A model generated the notes under the pieces. That model worked only from the letters and a program-made list of their open reading frames with translations. It was not told the DNA's origin and made no database searches. A program made the position numbers and the translations under genes. DNA of 64,000 nt, taken from assembly GCA_013176395.1 (NCBI GenBank), contig JABMLP010000022.1, positions 310,001-374,000 of the forward strand. The letters are read 5' to 3'. The DNA is from Venturia oleaginea (lineage: Eukaryota; Ascomycota; Dothideomycetes; Venturiales; Venturiaceae). Below are positions 48,339-60,626 of the stretch, in pieces. The first letter of the stretch is position 1, and each line of letters starts with the position of its first letter.

Positions 48339-51300
48339 GGGAAATAGTCGGATAATAAGGCCAAAAGACGGAAAAAAGATTGGGCGAGAAAAGGTAGATT
48401 CGATGTTCGCGGTCGCCGTGAGTCTAGACTGGTTTAGCACATCCTGGGAGGAAAAGGAATCGACGTCGGCAGTCGGCCGGGGAGAGGAAACTCACATCGA
48501 AGGAGTAGAATGCGATGCCTTTAGAGAGACAATTGATGGGAATAGCCGGCGACTAAATCGCCCAAACCCTGGCAGCGTTAGACAAAAGTCATTTCATTAA
48601 TTGTAGGTACAGCAGGAGGCGAACCAACTTCCTTGGGACGAGAGCTAAGCACAGTTTCAGAGTGGGGAATTATCCTCGAGGTTATCATGGTTTAAACGGG
48701 GATACATGGCCTTTCTCACGTCAACGCTGGGTCACTGTGCTTAACAAATGTTGTGCATTCCCCTCAATTATACAGGACAAAGCCAACGCGAGCCAAAAGA
48801 AACATCAAAGTTGGGATCTGCACAACCGAGCGTTGCATGTTGGATGACAGGATGGTGAAGAAAAAGGGTCGTGGCAAATGTGAGTTACTGAAGCAGAAAA
48901 CCTGTCAATGTCGTGGATAGGACCCATGTCATTCACCATCCATGCGGATCTTGGTCGAAAACGGGCAGGAGAGAAGCGAAGAAGTTAGCGCATTCGGGAA
49001 TAATTGTAGGCGTGAAGCGCTTTGGCCATTCCGATTTTCTTACTCGTGGATCAACCCACCGAAGCTCTCCTGCGGCGCGAGCCCTGAACTATTGGTACAG
49101 TTAACCGCTTTGAGCAGGCGTCCGCTCTCGCACAAGCTTCTCCACAACCACGCGACATGCAATTTCGAAGGCCATGACGCTCCTTATCGGGTCATGTCCA
49201 TGGCGCTGGTTGTGGCTGGAGAGGGATATCAGGGAGGGAGCGACTTAAAACAGTGGCAACTGATGAGGCTTAAAGTCCCTTCTGTTCGGAATCCCGACTT
49301 GGCCCCAACAATTTCTCCAGTATTAATTACCTTGACAGGATCGAGTTGCATAATGAGTGGCAAAGGGCTGGCCAATGGGGCAATTTACTGGGCCTGGAGA
49401 GAATTCGGACTTGAATAGCTGAGAAGGGGCAGTGGATGGAGGTTCTCAAGCTCTTTCTGTTCCTCCATACTCCAATTTCCAACCGGAGACACACCATCTG
49501 CAGCCAGGTTGTATGAGGCGTCTGGCGGATCTTACCAGTGGTCGGAGCAAAGTGGACTCGTTCTCGTGTGGATATTTGCTTTCCCCTTCTGAAAAACGGC
49601 TTCGCCTTGTGCGTGGCATGTGGAGCTTGTGGTAACATCGAATAAGCTGTGGCTCTGATCAGGCTGTTCTGAGTCCTCCCTGCCGACGTAATACCACGAT
49701 TGTTGTGCGGTGACAATGCAACGACAAGGAATATGCCTTGCTTAGTGACACCGGGACAGCCAGTCCGGGTATGAGGATTGATCAATTGTGATAGGACCAA
49801 TGTTCGTCATCTGCACCTCGCCCGAAAGAGTAGCTGAAGACAGTCTCCCTGGATGCGATGTGGTCAGCCCTGGTAAGACCCGCGATTGGCGTAGATGCTC
49901 ATGCACCTTGCTGCCGCTAATTCGTCAGGATTGATACCGGTGATTAAGGCATAAATCACAACTCAAGCACGAGAATTGATACACATAGTTTCGACACCAA
50001 ATAATAGGCTCGCAATAGATATGCGCCAAGCGACGCCCATGAGCATTCTCTGAACAAGGCTAAAGATTTTGCAAGGCCACCTACGTGGACGTGTCAGCAC
50101 CAGCTCCTTTGATCGGTCGATATTGATCAAGCAAACCTTCGCGGTCGTTTTTGATTCGGGGCCCGCCGCGCTGGAGTTTTGACTGGCTCTCCGCGGAGGT
50201 GCCCTAGAGGATTGCCTTGCTCCAGTCGTCGTCTCGAGCACTCAGGCTCTTGTCGCGACGCGCTGGCTGCGTGGATGGTGAGGGACGGTCCCTGGAAGCG
50301 CGACCCAGCGTACCGGTCCGGTTGTTCAGTAGAGCGTGATCACAAGGCGCACACGCGTCAACCGCAGGGGATGCGAAGGTGGAGTCGGTTGTGAGGGCGT
50401 TCGAGCGTGTCTAGTTCACGTTATCGATTCGCAGCTATTGGCCTCAGGCCTCTCGTAGATCGAGGCTCCGGATATGTTACTGTATCAGTACTAGAGTGCT
50501 GAACATCTCCCACATCTCTTCCATATCATCGGAATTCTCTTCTAGGCGGACTCTTAGTGTGCAGCAGTACTCTAATTGATAGCCGCTACTATGTATAAGC
50601 AGGGCCATCGGCTAGAGGATGGTCTTGGAAAGGCAACTGCACTCGATACACGACTCAAGCTGAGGAAAATCTCCAGAACCACTGCTCGACTGATTCACTA
50701 CTGATGTCGAACCGACGTCTTAAACCTCAAGGCTGCCCTCTCCACCGACAGATCTCGCTCACATCTACAATGGCATTTTGATCAACGTTTATAACGTCGC
50801 TGACGAACTAGACATCCCTCCGCGAAAAAGACTAGCCTGGGTCCGATAAACAACAAACCGGAGAGAATCCCGAATGCACATCGGAATTCCAATCCGGCAC
50901 CACAAGGCTGGCTAATCGCGGTTATCAGATCGGATCTGCGGAACTAGAAGACCTGTCAGATTTCTGGTGTAACATCGAATTCGACAAGTGTCGTTCTGAG
51001 ACGCCGGCCACATGCTTTTGGACCGCTGCCCGTCACAGTTCGTGATTGTCCTTATCCGAACAATGGGCAACCCATAAACTCCCCAACTCTCCTCGTCCTA
51101 GGCAATCAAACTTCCGACAGTCTTCAATCCGTCTCCTGTCAAAAAGAGTTGCTGCTCGTCTTGATCGGGCTTGCTACCGGACTCGGCCGAAGCATCCTCC
51201 CTCCACTTTTGGGGCTCGGTGTCCAGGAACGAATAACAAGAAGAAGGAATGATATTGAGGTGGGTTTATGAGAATTTTCCCTGTCAGAACCTTTTGTTCT

Positions 51301-53641
51301 TGGTGTCCAACATCCCACGACTTGTGTCATGTTTGACGCGGGGTGGAGCTGGAGTGGATACAACAAACCTTCACAGCCGGAGGTGCCGCTTACGCCACTT
51401 GTCGAGTTGTCGAGCAAGAAGAGCCTTGTCGAAACGATGACTCGAGACGATTTTCCTCAGCGGAGGCAATGATATCAATTCATGGCCTGTCAGAAGGTAA
51501 GTTGGGCCATCAGCAATCTCCGCTCTGCAGTTTCCTTTTTTCTGCAAACAACGACTTCTGCCAGTTTTATTCCTTGGATAAGTTATTCACAATCTGGAAG
51601 TTCATTCATCCGGTCTTTTCTTCGTTATTTCAGCTCCTGTGTAGAAGTCCAAGGAGAAAAACCAGTGACCGGGCATTCGGCACGACGATGCGAGCGAGTT
51701 TTCTTTTGCAACTTTGGAAAAATGGGGAATAGATGTGTATTGTCAATATTACGAGAAAGATTGGAGATTTGCCCTTTGATTACCTGGTCCTCATGACCTT
51801 GAGTGAGAATAGGGAGTAAGCGCGAATGGTATCACAGTAGGCTCAGCCATCCATCTCCGCACCAACTCTGAGATTTGAGGCTGTAGCATCCATCTTTCGG
51901 CCTAACTTCCCACCAAATTTCGAGTTCAATCAGTTCTTAACAGTTTCGAAGATTGGACTTGCCGGGAGTTAGCCATCTCTACTCTGACGCGAACGAGCTG
52001 TGTTGAAATAAGTCCATTCTTGGCGAGCATGAAATGGTCAAGGGACTGTGGTACCAGTCGCCAGTCGCAGCAGTGCCGGCGCTGGAAAGTAACCCTTCCC
52101 ACGGGTAGACCGCAATCAGCCAGAGTGGTTTTGGTCAGATCTCTCGTCGCTCATGCGGTCAGAGAGCCAAGGTCTTTAAGCCTTGAGGTTGACGCCTGTA
52201 CCTCCTCCGGAAGAATGGGTAAGTAGTACGCGAAAGTTCGCGGTGATACTGTCGAGCCATTCTTGACATGAACGAGGTTCAGGACTTTCAATTTTCTTTC
52301 GCTGAAGGCAACCATTTCGTTCGATCGGGCAGACTTCACTTTGATGAATTTGTCCAGGTCACTATCTCTTCAATCCTCGATAAGCCTACTTCTCTAGTCT
52401 CCTGCAGTGATCATCACCCTCCCCACCACTGGATCTCTCCTGGCTTCAAACCCAGCCATTAAGTAATTACCTAACCACCAAGTCATTCTATTATAGTCGC
52501 TCCCATTTCATCTCGAATACTTATTCACATTTTACGAAATTGCATCTGCGAAGGAGTCTAGCCCGGTGGGTATGATGAGTCCATGGTTCAGTAATGCATT
52601 TGGGGTAGTTACTAGCACAGTAGTAGCCTGTGTACAGCTTTCGTGCTCATATTTGCTATTCGATGGAGTTGAATGAGTAATACACATGGATTAATGGAGT
52701 GCGGCAATTTTCGAGTATATTTTTTCACTATCAACCAACTGAATATCGTTTCGTGAGACGGGGTAAATAGACAGAACGAAGCGTGAGCAGTGACCCGATC
52801 AGCCGACTATCTGATCCTTTATTGATGGAATGACCACAGTGAGTCTATCAGTTCAAGGTCCTTTTGTTGATTTCCTCAACAAAGCTTGTAATGTTGAACT
52901 TGATATCAATATCGATATCGTTAGATTTCTGGTATTCTAATCTTAAGAACTCGCCAGAAATCTATCGATTTCGATTTCAAGACAGCTGGATCCATATGGT
53001 TCAGGGCAGTGAAACACGTCTCACAAGCCAAACAACCGTTTCTATCCGCCGCGTACTTGCCTGCTACCCCGGATTATTCTCTTTCTCTGCATATATCGCC
53101 ACCAGTTGCATGACGAATGACGCAACCTTGAAACTTTCCCATTTGCACCTCCATCCACTTCTGGAGATGCCCATGTTTACAAAATGTGCATGTGACTAAA
53201 TGTTTCAATGCACCAGTATCAACACTGACGTCGCCGACATGTTCTGGGTCATGGCGCACGAATTAGGATGCAGAAATGGCTGGGGAGTTTGAGTGTCATC
53301 CGCACATGCCCATTGTTCTGGATGCAAAGTGAAAGAGGGGCTATTACGATTGAAGCGGTCATTTGGGCGTGAAAAGTTGGAAGTTGCGATGTTCTGTCCG
53401 ATATGGGACAAGGCTGAGTCGTGATCACGACTTACGTCATTAGCCTGTTATTCGTTCTGCAGTTGGAAGGCACGACGATGATGAGGCCCAAGCCCAAGCA
53501 GTACTGCAGGTGTACTTAACACCTCGTCGTCTCCTTTGACCTCCCTCTCTCCAACAACAACAAACTCACAACTCGACTCACTTCAACCACATACTTCACA
53601 CACACTCAAACCAACTTCAAACAACCACCAACTCAATCAAT
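48339..53641. other. Gene-poor region of 5.3 kb
   Basis: No gene can be supported. Short frames without motifs occur throughout. A short peptide at 50751-50849 (AHIYNGILINVYNVADELD, then basic IPPRKRLA) vaguely recalls the helix-turn-helix start of pogo-type transposases, but no transposase body is visible. A strong inverted repeat is at 52911-52975. The final 120 bases are CA-rich, as in the leader of a highly expressed gene (the Hsp12-like gene). Confidence 0.5.
52911..52975. repeat. Hairpin-forming inverted repeat, 22-bp arms
   Basis: Arms 52911-52932 and 52954-52975 pair over 22 positions with two mismatches; the inner 11 bp (TAGATTTCTGG with CCAGAAATCTA) are perfect. The loop is 21 nt. 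Words are shared with repeats near 27.3, 27.65, 28.2 and 29.15 kb. Confidence 0.85.
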
Positions 53642-54050
53642 ATGTCTGGTAAGTACCACGCCCATCTCATACCGGCCTGATGTTCCCAGTACTAACATCT
53701 CCATTAGACTCCATGCGCAAGGGAATGGGCGAGCAAGCTCAAGAGAAGCTCACCCCAGACTCCCAGAAGTCCACTCTCGACAAGGCCTCAGAGACCGCCA
53801 CCGGTCTTGGTGACAAAGCCGCCGCCGCCGTCCAGCCATCAGACTCAAAGTCCACCACCCAAAAGGCTGGCGACTCCATCCGTGGAGGTTCCGGTGACGC
53901 TCAAACTGAGGTACGACTCCACCTATCCATCTCATCCCAAGTCACCTGTACTGACCACTCTTACAGGGCAAGGGCATGATGGAGTCAGCCAGCGAATCTC
54001 TCTCCGGTGCTGCCCAGTCTGTCTCCGACACCCTCAGTGGAAAGAAGTAA
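53642..54050 (+). CDS. Hsp12/Hsp9-family small stress protein
   Basis: Three exons (53642-53648, 53708-53910, 53967-54050) encode 97 residues. The first exon holds only seven coding bases (Met, Ser and one base of Asp). The protein is small, highly charged and lacks Cys and Trp. It starts MSDSMRKGMGEQAQEKLTP, then GDKAAAAVQPSDSKS, and ends SVSDTLSGKK, as in Hsp12/Hsp9/WH11-like proteins. Yeast Hsp12 folds on membranes and stabilises them under heat, osmotic and stationary-phase stress, and is strongly induced. A CA-rich leader precedes the ATG, and an AGGGG word of the stress-response-element type occurs near 53335; one such word is weak evidence. Confidence 0.9.
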
Positions 54051-54763
54051 ACGTGTCTCTTCATTTGACGAATGTGATGGAACAATGAATTGTGGAATGA
54101 GATGAGAAGAGTGGCATGGGTTCCAACAACCACCTACCTACTCGATGTACGATATATCCTAATAATAAGCACTACATGCCTTTATGACGTGATTCATGTT
54201 CTCCATATGTCAAATTCCTCACGTTGCAATGTGTTGTTCGTTGCAATATGTTCCTCCAGCTCACATCACACGGTGTTCTTCCATCGAGCTCCTCAAATTG
54301 CAATGCAAGCTCCACGACTGTCTTTATGAGTGTGGTGTCCTAGATTGAGAGGTCGAGAATGACTGAAACGGAATTTACTGAACTTGAGGACTTTCTAAGG
54401 GGCAGAGATTGACGATAAACTTGCTGTTGACCCTCCTCTTGATGAAGATCTCAGGTTTGCATACTTGCTCTAGGCTTTGTGATTTGTGGATGAGGGACGG
54501 GAATGACGCATTCGTCGGTTATTAATGGCATTGAAACTGGCCGTCAAATGTCTCGTCGTTTATATCAAAGTGTTGAAGAGATTGGTGAAGGATGTGAAGG
54601 TAGTTGTTGGTGAGACGTGAACGTTGAGATCCGCAGGAGCCGCTTCGAGGCCGCCTTCGCAATTTCAAGACTTTTGTCTCGCGACAACAACTTCAACAAC
54701 AATCACAATTCAACCCTCATGAAAACGAATCCGACTACATCAAGAACCTGAAAAATCTTCGCC
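54051..54763. other. Intergenic region, nothing recognised
   Basis: About 710 bases including the Hsp12-like 3' flank and the promoter of the WBP11-type gene; CA-rich just upstream of 54764. Confidence 0.5.
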
Positions 54764-55798
54764 ATGGTAAAAGAACGATCGATAAATCCCGCGACCGCTG
54801 CCCTCAAAGCCTCAAAAGCAAAGCAAATCAAAAAGTCGAAAGCCAACCTCGCGACCCAGCGCAATGAGAAACTGGCTCGCCGCAATCCCCATCGCTTACA
54901 GAAACAAATCGATGATCTCAAAAAGACGGAAGAAAATGGCAGCATACGGCCCCGGGATAAACAGATGTTGGAGCAGTTAGAGAAGGATTTGAGAGCTGTC
55001 ACGAAGGCGAGGGAGGCGCTAGGGGATAAGGCACCAAAGTTCAATGAATACAGAGAGAGGAGAGATGATTATGAGAATGAGCAAGAGGGAGACGGAAGAA
55101 GAAGTGTTTTGGGAAAGAGGAGGAGAGTTGGTGAGAGGGCTGAGGAGAGTGAGACGGACGAGGATGTGAAGGATATTCCCATGCCTAAGGATACGGAAAA
55201 TATGCCGCCACTACCACGAAGGAGAAACCCACGCAATGCGAACGAGACGCCGCTCGGTGGTTCAAGAGGAGGATTCGAACAAGTTCAAAAACCGGATTTG
55301 TTGTTGCCCAGCAAACCCGCTGTAAAGCCTTCGCCTATTGTCCTGGAATCAGCGCCGGTGACGAGAAATTTGAGGAAGGAAGCTGTGTCGCGATTTGTGC
55401 CTACAAGTGTTTCGCAAAATATAAAGCGACTCAAGGGCGAAGGGGATAGGTATCTGGAACCTGAGGAGGCGGATCGGTTGGAGCAGTCTGGGTACAAAGA
55501 TGCGGCGAAGGCAGTTGAGGAAACGGTCAAAGAGGCACAATTCAATACGATGGGCAAGACTCCGGATTCTGAAGAGGAGGCAGCGAGGCTGGAGAAAGAA
55601 TTGCAACATGTGGAGATGGAAGGTGATATTAGACAAGCTGGATTACGAGATGCGCAGGGCGTCGCGGATGAGGCTGCAAAAGAGGCGGAGTTCATTATGA
55701 TGATTGAGGAACTGGAGGGTAGTAACGACACGGAGCAGAGAGCTGAGCGAAACCTTCGGCAAGTCGAAATTGAGGAGGTGGAAGGTGAGGATTTGTGA
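54764..55798 (+). CDS. WBP11-type pre-mRNA splicing protein
   Basis: A single exon of 344 residues. The N-terminal about 90 residues match the WBP11 domain: KERSINPATAALKASKAKQ, then KKSKA, NEKLARRNPHRLQKQIDDL and KAREALGDKAP. The remainder is Glu/Lys/Arg-rich with short coiled segments and two related EEA..LE.....YKDAAK / EEEAARLEKELQHVE-like blocks near the C-terminus. WBP11 (SNP70) homologues are nuclear and associated with the spliceosome. The polyproline tracts that give animal WBP11 its WW-binding role are reduced here to short PPLPRRR. The ATG directly precedes the conserved domain, so the start is secure. Confidence 0.85.
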   Translation: MVKERSINPATAALKASKAKQIKKSKANLATQRNEKLARRNPHRLQKQIDDLKKTEENGSIRPRDKQMLEQLEKDLRAVTKAREALGDKAPKFNEYRERRDDYENEQEGDGRRSVLGKRRRVGERAEESETDEDVKDIPMPKDTENMPPLPRRRNPRNANETPLGGSRGGFEQVQKPDLLLPSKPAVKPSPIVLESAPVTRNLRKEAVSRFVPTSVSQNIKRLKGEGDRYLEPEEADRLEQSGYKDAAKAVEETVKEAQFNTMGKTPDSEEEAARLEKELQHVEMEGDIRQAGLRDAQGVADEAAKEAEFIMMIEELEGSNDTEQRAERNLRQVEIEEVEGEDL

Positions 55799-56363
55799 TT
55801 CATCGTCAGGATAGATTGTAGGTCATCAATTCCTTGTCTTCTTTGCCTTCTTTGCTGCAAAAGGCGTGCCTCTGTCTTGGATAGAGACCGATGGAAACAA
55901 AGGGGCCAGCAAAGGACGTTCAACTGATATTCAAGCATTGTAATTATATGAAATGTTTTCCATCAGGTACTAATGATAACCAGAAAGACCTGCCCGTGAA
56001 ATCAAGATCACATTTCCCCAACAATTCTTCACTTATACGGTCCACGTCATTCGGATCATTACACCCTCGCTGTTGTACAAGTCATGCCGTTCACTTTCAT
56101 GGGTACCTGGCTTCTTAGCGGCCTTCGGCTTTCCTACCCATCGCAAATTACCGTGCGCTGCCGTTTTGGACACGATCAACAATTCTGTGGCACTTCCAGG
56201 ACAGCGAGAGGTTCACCAGCTCTTCCACTGTCCCCATATATCATGGCCAGTTTGCGTTTCTCTGCCAGGACAAACCTAGTGTCCTGAGCTTTGCTGCTGT
56301 AGCTCTATCTGACATCCAGAGTACCGAATAAGTCATCGAGGAGTACAGTAAGACCTGATCAGG
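55799..56363. other. Intergenic region, nothing recognised
   Basis: 565 bases between two plus-strand genes. No motif was recognised. Confidence 0.5.
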
Positions 56364-57756
56364 ATGGGAATAACGAATCCGTTTTCAGATCGTTATAGAT
56401 CTATAACACTGTGCCCTCTCAAGTTCATCCGCGATGAGAAGTCTGGACGGATTAGTCCTCTCACGGATTTCAGCATTGAAGAATCGGGGCCGCCAAGTCC
56501 ACTTATGGAATCCGATGATGAGGAGGAAATAGTCCAAGATACCGCTCTGGCATCAGGTTCTACCGAGCTACAGGATGCGCCTCCCTACAGGTCCTTTAGT
56601 GGGCGAGGGGTGACCAAGTCTTGCGATAATGTGTTATTGACAGCTCGGGTTTATCGAGAGGTGGAAAAGGTATGTTCAGGTCCGCTCCAAAAAACCAACA
56701 ATTCTGCTATATCCACGTTTCTTCTGAAAATTGAACTACCATGCTAATAATGTGCCTCAGAAACCCTCTCTTCTTCGAGCCAACCGTTCCATGAACGACG
56801 TTTTCCCTCTCCGGCGAAGAGAAACTTTGCAGTCTTCCCAGGATATTTTCCCAAGTCTGTACCATGATGAGGAAACGGCGCGGTGGTCGACTACAGCTCA
56901 GAGGGCCTCCCCAGCATATTCGCCAGCAGAGTTGGATAGCGAGGACGTTGAATATGGTGATGTTGATTCGCCTGCTTTCTCAAACTTCACGCAGCATGAA
57001 GGAATATCCAATGAGCCGTCCATAGTCGTGACCCCCGATTCGGAACCCCCGGTATGGCGATTTCAAATCTCCATTGCCAATTACCTGAAATCGCGGTCAC
57101 TCCGACCACACAAATTGCCGCCGGTTTCTCGGGCTGTCCTATACAATGTTTCATGGGAACACAGGGTCGAAGTCACAAGTTTCCTAAATGAATATATCGG
57201 CGCCTTGAAAGGACTATCTCCCTTGGGCCTGTTAGTCACCAACGTCAACACACCCGATGTTAAAGGCAGTGTAATCACAACCCTCGCCCGCACTGCTCCT
57301 TTAGCTCCTTTCTCGTCGCAAGGTTTTCGAGGACCCAGCGGCTTGATCTACACCGGCGAATCCATCATCGTCCCCGAGTTTCACGATCCACGAGGGATGA
57401 TGCAGTGTCTCTTGGAGAGGGGGGGTATCAAGCTTTCTGATGTCCAGCCACATATCCCAAATCTCGTGGACAACGAACATAATTTTGAGGCAGACGGACG
57501 TCCAACCTGTACATCTATCATCGACGAAGCTAGGTTGTTCGCTTTGCGGGTCAAGCATAAGCCTACGATGGCAAAGTGGAAGCCGAAAGAAGATGAAGAG
57601 CCGAAAAGAGATGACTCGGAAAGGAACAATGAGCTGGTTTGGTGTGGGTGGAACTTGTTGTTGAATCCTGAGGGTAATCATGGGAGGGCTGAAGAGGAGA
57701 GAAAGTGGGAAACGGGGAGTTTGAATGATAGGGGTTTTTTGACGGTGGGGATTTGA
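56364..57756 (+). CDS. Hypothetical fungal protein, unknown function
   Basis: Two exons (56364-56669, 56761-57756; 91-nt intron, GTATGT...CTCAG) encode about 433 residues. The N-terminal 200 residues are Ser/Pro/acid-rich and look disordered. The C-terminal half is globular: WRFQISIANYL, an NVSWEHRVEVTSFLNEYIGAL block, GLLVTNVNTPDVKGSVITTLAR and FVRP-free hydrophobic strands ending in LVWCGWNLLLNPEG. I do not recognise a family. It is convergent with the FunK1 pseudogene, with only about 17 bases between the two stop ends. Confidence 0.7.
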
Positions 57757-57772
57757 AAAGGAATTTCTGATT

Positions 57773-60179
57773 CTATTGACTACTGAACAACCCCAGGCTT
57801 GTTCTCGCTTTCTCCAGCACTGACTTCATCTGAGCATACAGTCGCCGATCCTAGGTTAACCACCTTTCCCCTTCTAGGAGTACTACTTTGCGTAGCTCTT
57901 GTACGCAAGGGATCAAAGGTTCACAGTAAGCGGTAAAATTCTCATTCAATTCCTTATCAAACTTATCCTGCTCGTCTATCTTGCCTTCTTTTATTTCTGC
58001 CACTTCCTTTGTGTCCTTGTAGTTCCAAGACTCGTATTCTGATTTACTCCTCTTTTGCCCAAGCCCATTCCAGTGTGCGCAGAGTCAGAAGAGCACCCAA
58101 AAGAACGACTCCAAGTCGTGCATAAAATTGTGATCCTCCCCGTAAAGGACACCGATTGCCATGAACACCTTGGTACCTGTCTTGCTCGGTGCCCAAGAAG
58201 CCTTTTCGCGGTTGGTTTTAACGGCAAGATCGAGATCGATTAGAAAGCCGTCGTCCTCGGCCTCATTCAGCACGACGTTTCCGATGCATATATCACGGTG
58301 GAGGATCTTAGCGTTCAGTAATGATTCATGTCCTTAATCAGTTAGTAGAATCCAGAGTCATCTTAGTACACTCCTTACCTTTAATACCTCCAAGCAATCC
58401 TGTCAGCATAGCTTCTAGGGAACTCGCATGGTAAATGCTCTTTCCAATATTGCGAATAATCACGCGACGATGGACTCGATTGCGTTAGCGTTGGGCTTCT
58501 TGTTTAACAGGGAAGTGTGAACAGGAGCGTTTAGGAGGCGGCATTGATGTGTGTAGAGCTCGTCGATCTCTTGCGCGTGATGCTTCTGGTGTTGCTTCTC
58601 CCTCTATCCAACATGCCGGACGTGGTTGGGCTTGTAATAAACTCCGATTGTATAGGTCTTCGCAGTTGGAATGGATTTCTCCCGTAGGAGTCTTGCAATC
58701 CCTTCCGAACGTTATTACGAACATCGTCGACAGCACCCCCAACATGCACAGTCTCATGATTGTAGTAACGCGCAACGTTCTCCACTCCAGCTTCTGTAGC
58801 TTCTTTCAGCAAAAGACCCTCTTCAGGTCGCTCCTCATACTCCCATGAATCCTTAATGGGGCCAATCGGGTAGCTTCTCCAGCAGGTAGTCGCTCGACCT
58901 GCGACTGAAGATTGCCGCTGGATGAGTTCTTCCAGGTAAATCCGCTCCACCAACCCATTCCGCAGGATATTAGAGTACCTTCAGGAACCTTCTTCTAGTA
59001 TAGTAGGATCAAAGCCCATCTCTTCCTCATCCATCCATAGATACCCCATAATTGCCGAAACGAACATTTGACCATCTTTGTTGATGTCGAATGATTGAGA
59101 AGCGATCCTTCCGATTCTGTCAAATACCCACAGCCGCATGAGTGACCCGCAGATAGTAAAGCCTGGAACGAACCGACGCGAGTCTTGTCCGCTAAACACC
59201 TCCCGTACATATTTGATTAGGTCAAGCCAAGTACTCCGATGGTTATCCTCCCGCGAACTACTCTTAAGCTCGCCAGGGACAAGGATATCGGACCATGTAC
59301 TAGCGAGCCCATCGCCATCTTCGCTCAACTCATAGGCGAAGCCAACGTTAAGCTTTCGTTTGCTGACCGACCCAGGGATAGGCCTGTTTGAAGTGGTAAC
59401 ACATCGTCGACGTTTGCGGGGACGGAATCATCTTTCACTCACGAAAAGTAGGAATTTTTCGATATGACGACTGAGCCAGTCCAACACCCTTAGCTCTTCA
59501 CAGCCTCTGGCCACTCCGCCAGCCAGCGCCTTCCGTGTATAGCGGCGGCTCTGAATCTTTGCACATCTGGAACACAGCTGTCGACATCTCAAGAAGCTGT
59601 GGAATTTGTCCAAAGAAAGTGTCAAAGAATTGTGGATGGTCGATGATGAGGTTATATTCTACTTCGGCTTTGAGTATAGGGTCTCCGAAGGTCGGACGTG
59701 TCCGCGAAGCTGCCAGTGTTGAACGTCCAGGGTGTCTGCTGGAAGGAGGTGAGGAACGGTGTGCTGGATTGGAGAGGAGTAGTTGGTCTAGCAATAAGTA
59801 CGAAGAGTGTATTGGTACTCTCTCGAAGAGTGGTGTAATTAATCGAACGTCAAACCCGCCCGAATCGATTTGAGATACCAGACTGGAAAGATCACGTAGA
59901 AGTGTTCCACGACCGCTACGAGATTTGAGAACACGAGCCAGTGGGACGGATTGTAGTGCGATAACAAGTTCGAGCGCCAAATCTCTGGCATCTATACGAA
60001 GTTAGCGTGAATCTGGGGAAAACTCTCATTTACTTGCCTGTCCTCGAAGTTTCCACCAGCTCTCTGACTCCAGAGACACCAAGATCTTTACATTTTGCTA
60101 TGAGAAGACGGCGAATCCCATTTAAGCCGACTCCGATCGGGTTCTTTGCGATGACGTCTGTATCAGACAGAGCACTCAT
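57773..60179 (-). pseudogene. FunK1-type fungal protein kinase, degenerate
   Basis: Minus-strand relic of a FunK1 kinase. Recognisable pieces in order: an N-terminal exon 60179-60038, a GC-AG intron (60037-59992), a segment to about 59500 with FGQIPQLLEMSTAVF, DILVPGELKS (59328 on), RRFVPGFTICGSLMRLW, IKDSWEYEERPEEG, HRRVIIRN, an intron at about 58370-58320, ILHRDICIGN (catalytic HRD), DGFLIDLDLAV (DFG-equivalent DLD), GTKVFMAIG and HDLESFFWVLF. The gene is broken by frameshifts near 59500 and 58630-58700 and by in-frame stops at 58487-58485 (TAA), 58087-58085 (TGA, where relatives have Trp) and 57853-57851 (TAG). Catalytic residues are present, but no intact kinase can be made. FunK1 genes are fungal-specific and often multicopy; function is mostly unknown. 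Confidence 0.85.
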
Positions 60180-60626
60180 TGCGCAGGAGCCTGCATAGAC
60201 AAAGAGGTAGAGCTGTCGCGTAAAGCGATGAAAGGTTATTGTGGTAACAAGGTACAGAGCGACCGCGCTGGTTTCCCAAGAAACATCCGTTGACAGTTTA
60301 AGTCACGTGCCTGACTATTGGACACTGTTTCTTAGCGGGCAGCAGACCCATGCCGCACTCGCCCAGCTGAAAGCGACTAACGGCGGATCGTCTCCTTGCA
60401 TAAGCGACAGATTCAGTTGGGCTCATACGCCCAGTACTTGGTTGGTTGAGTCGTGGCGGACATCTACTCAGTCTATATCACGACTTACCTACTCATCACC
60501 TAGGCTACCACTCTTCCGTTCTGGCTGTATGATAGCGATTGAAGCTCCCCTGTTAATGAACCAACGCAGGAGATCAACGAAAATTGTTGGATCATTGGGC
60601 GGAGAATCCTTCTTTCTCGACAACCT

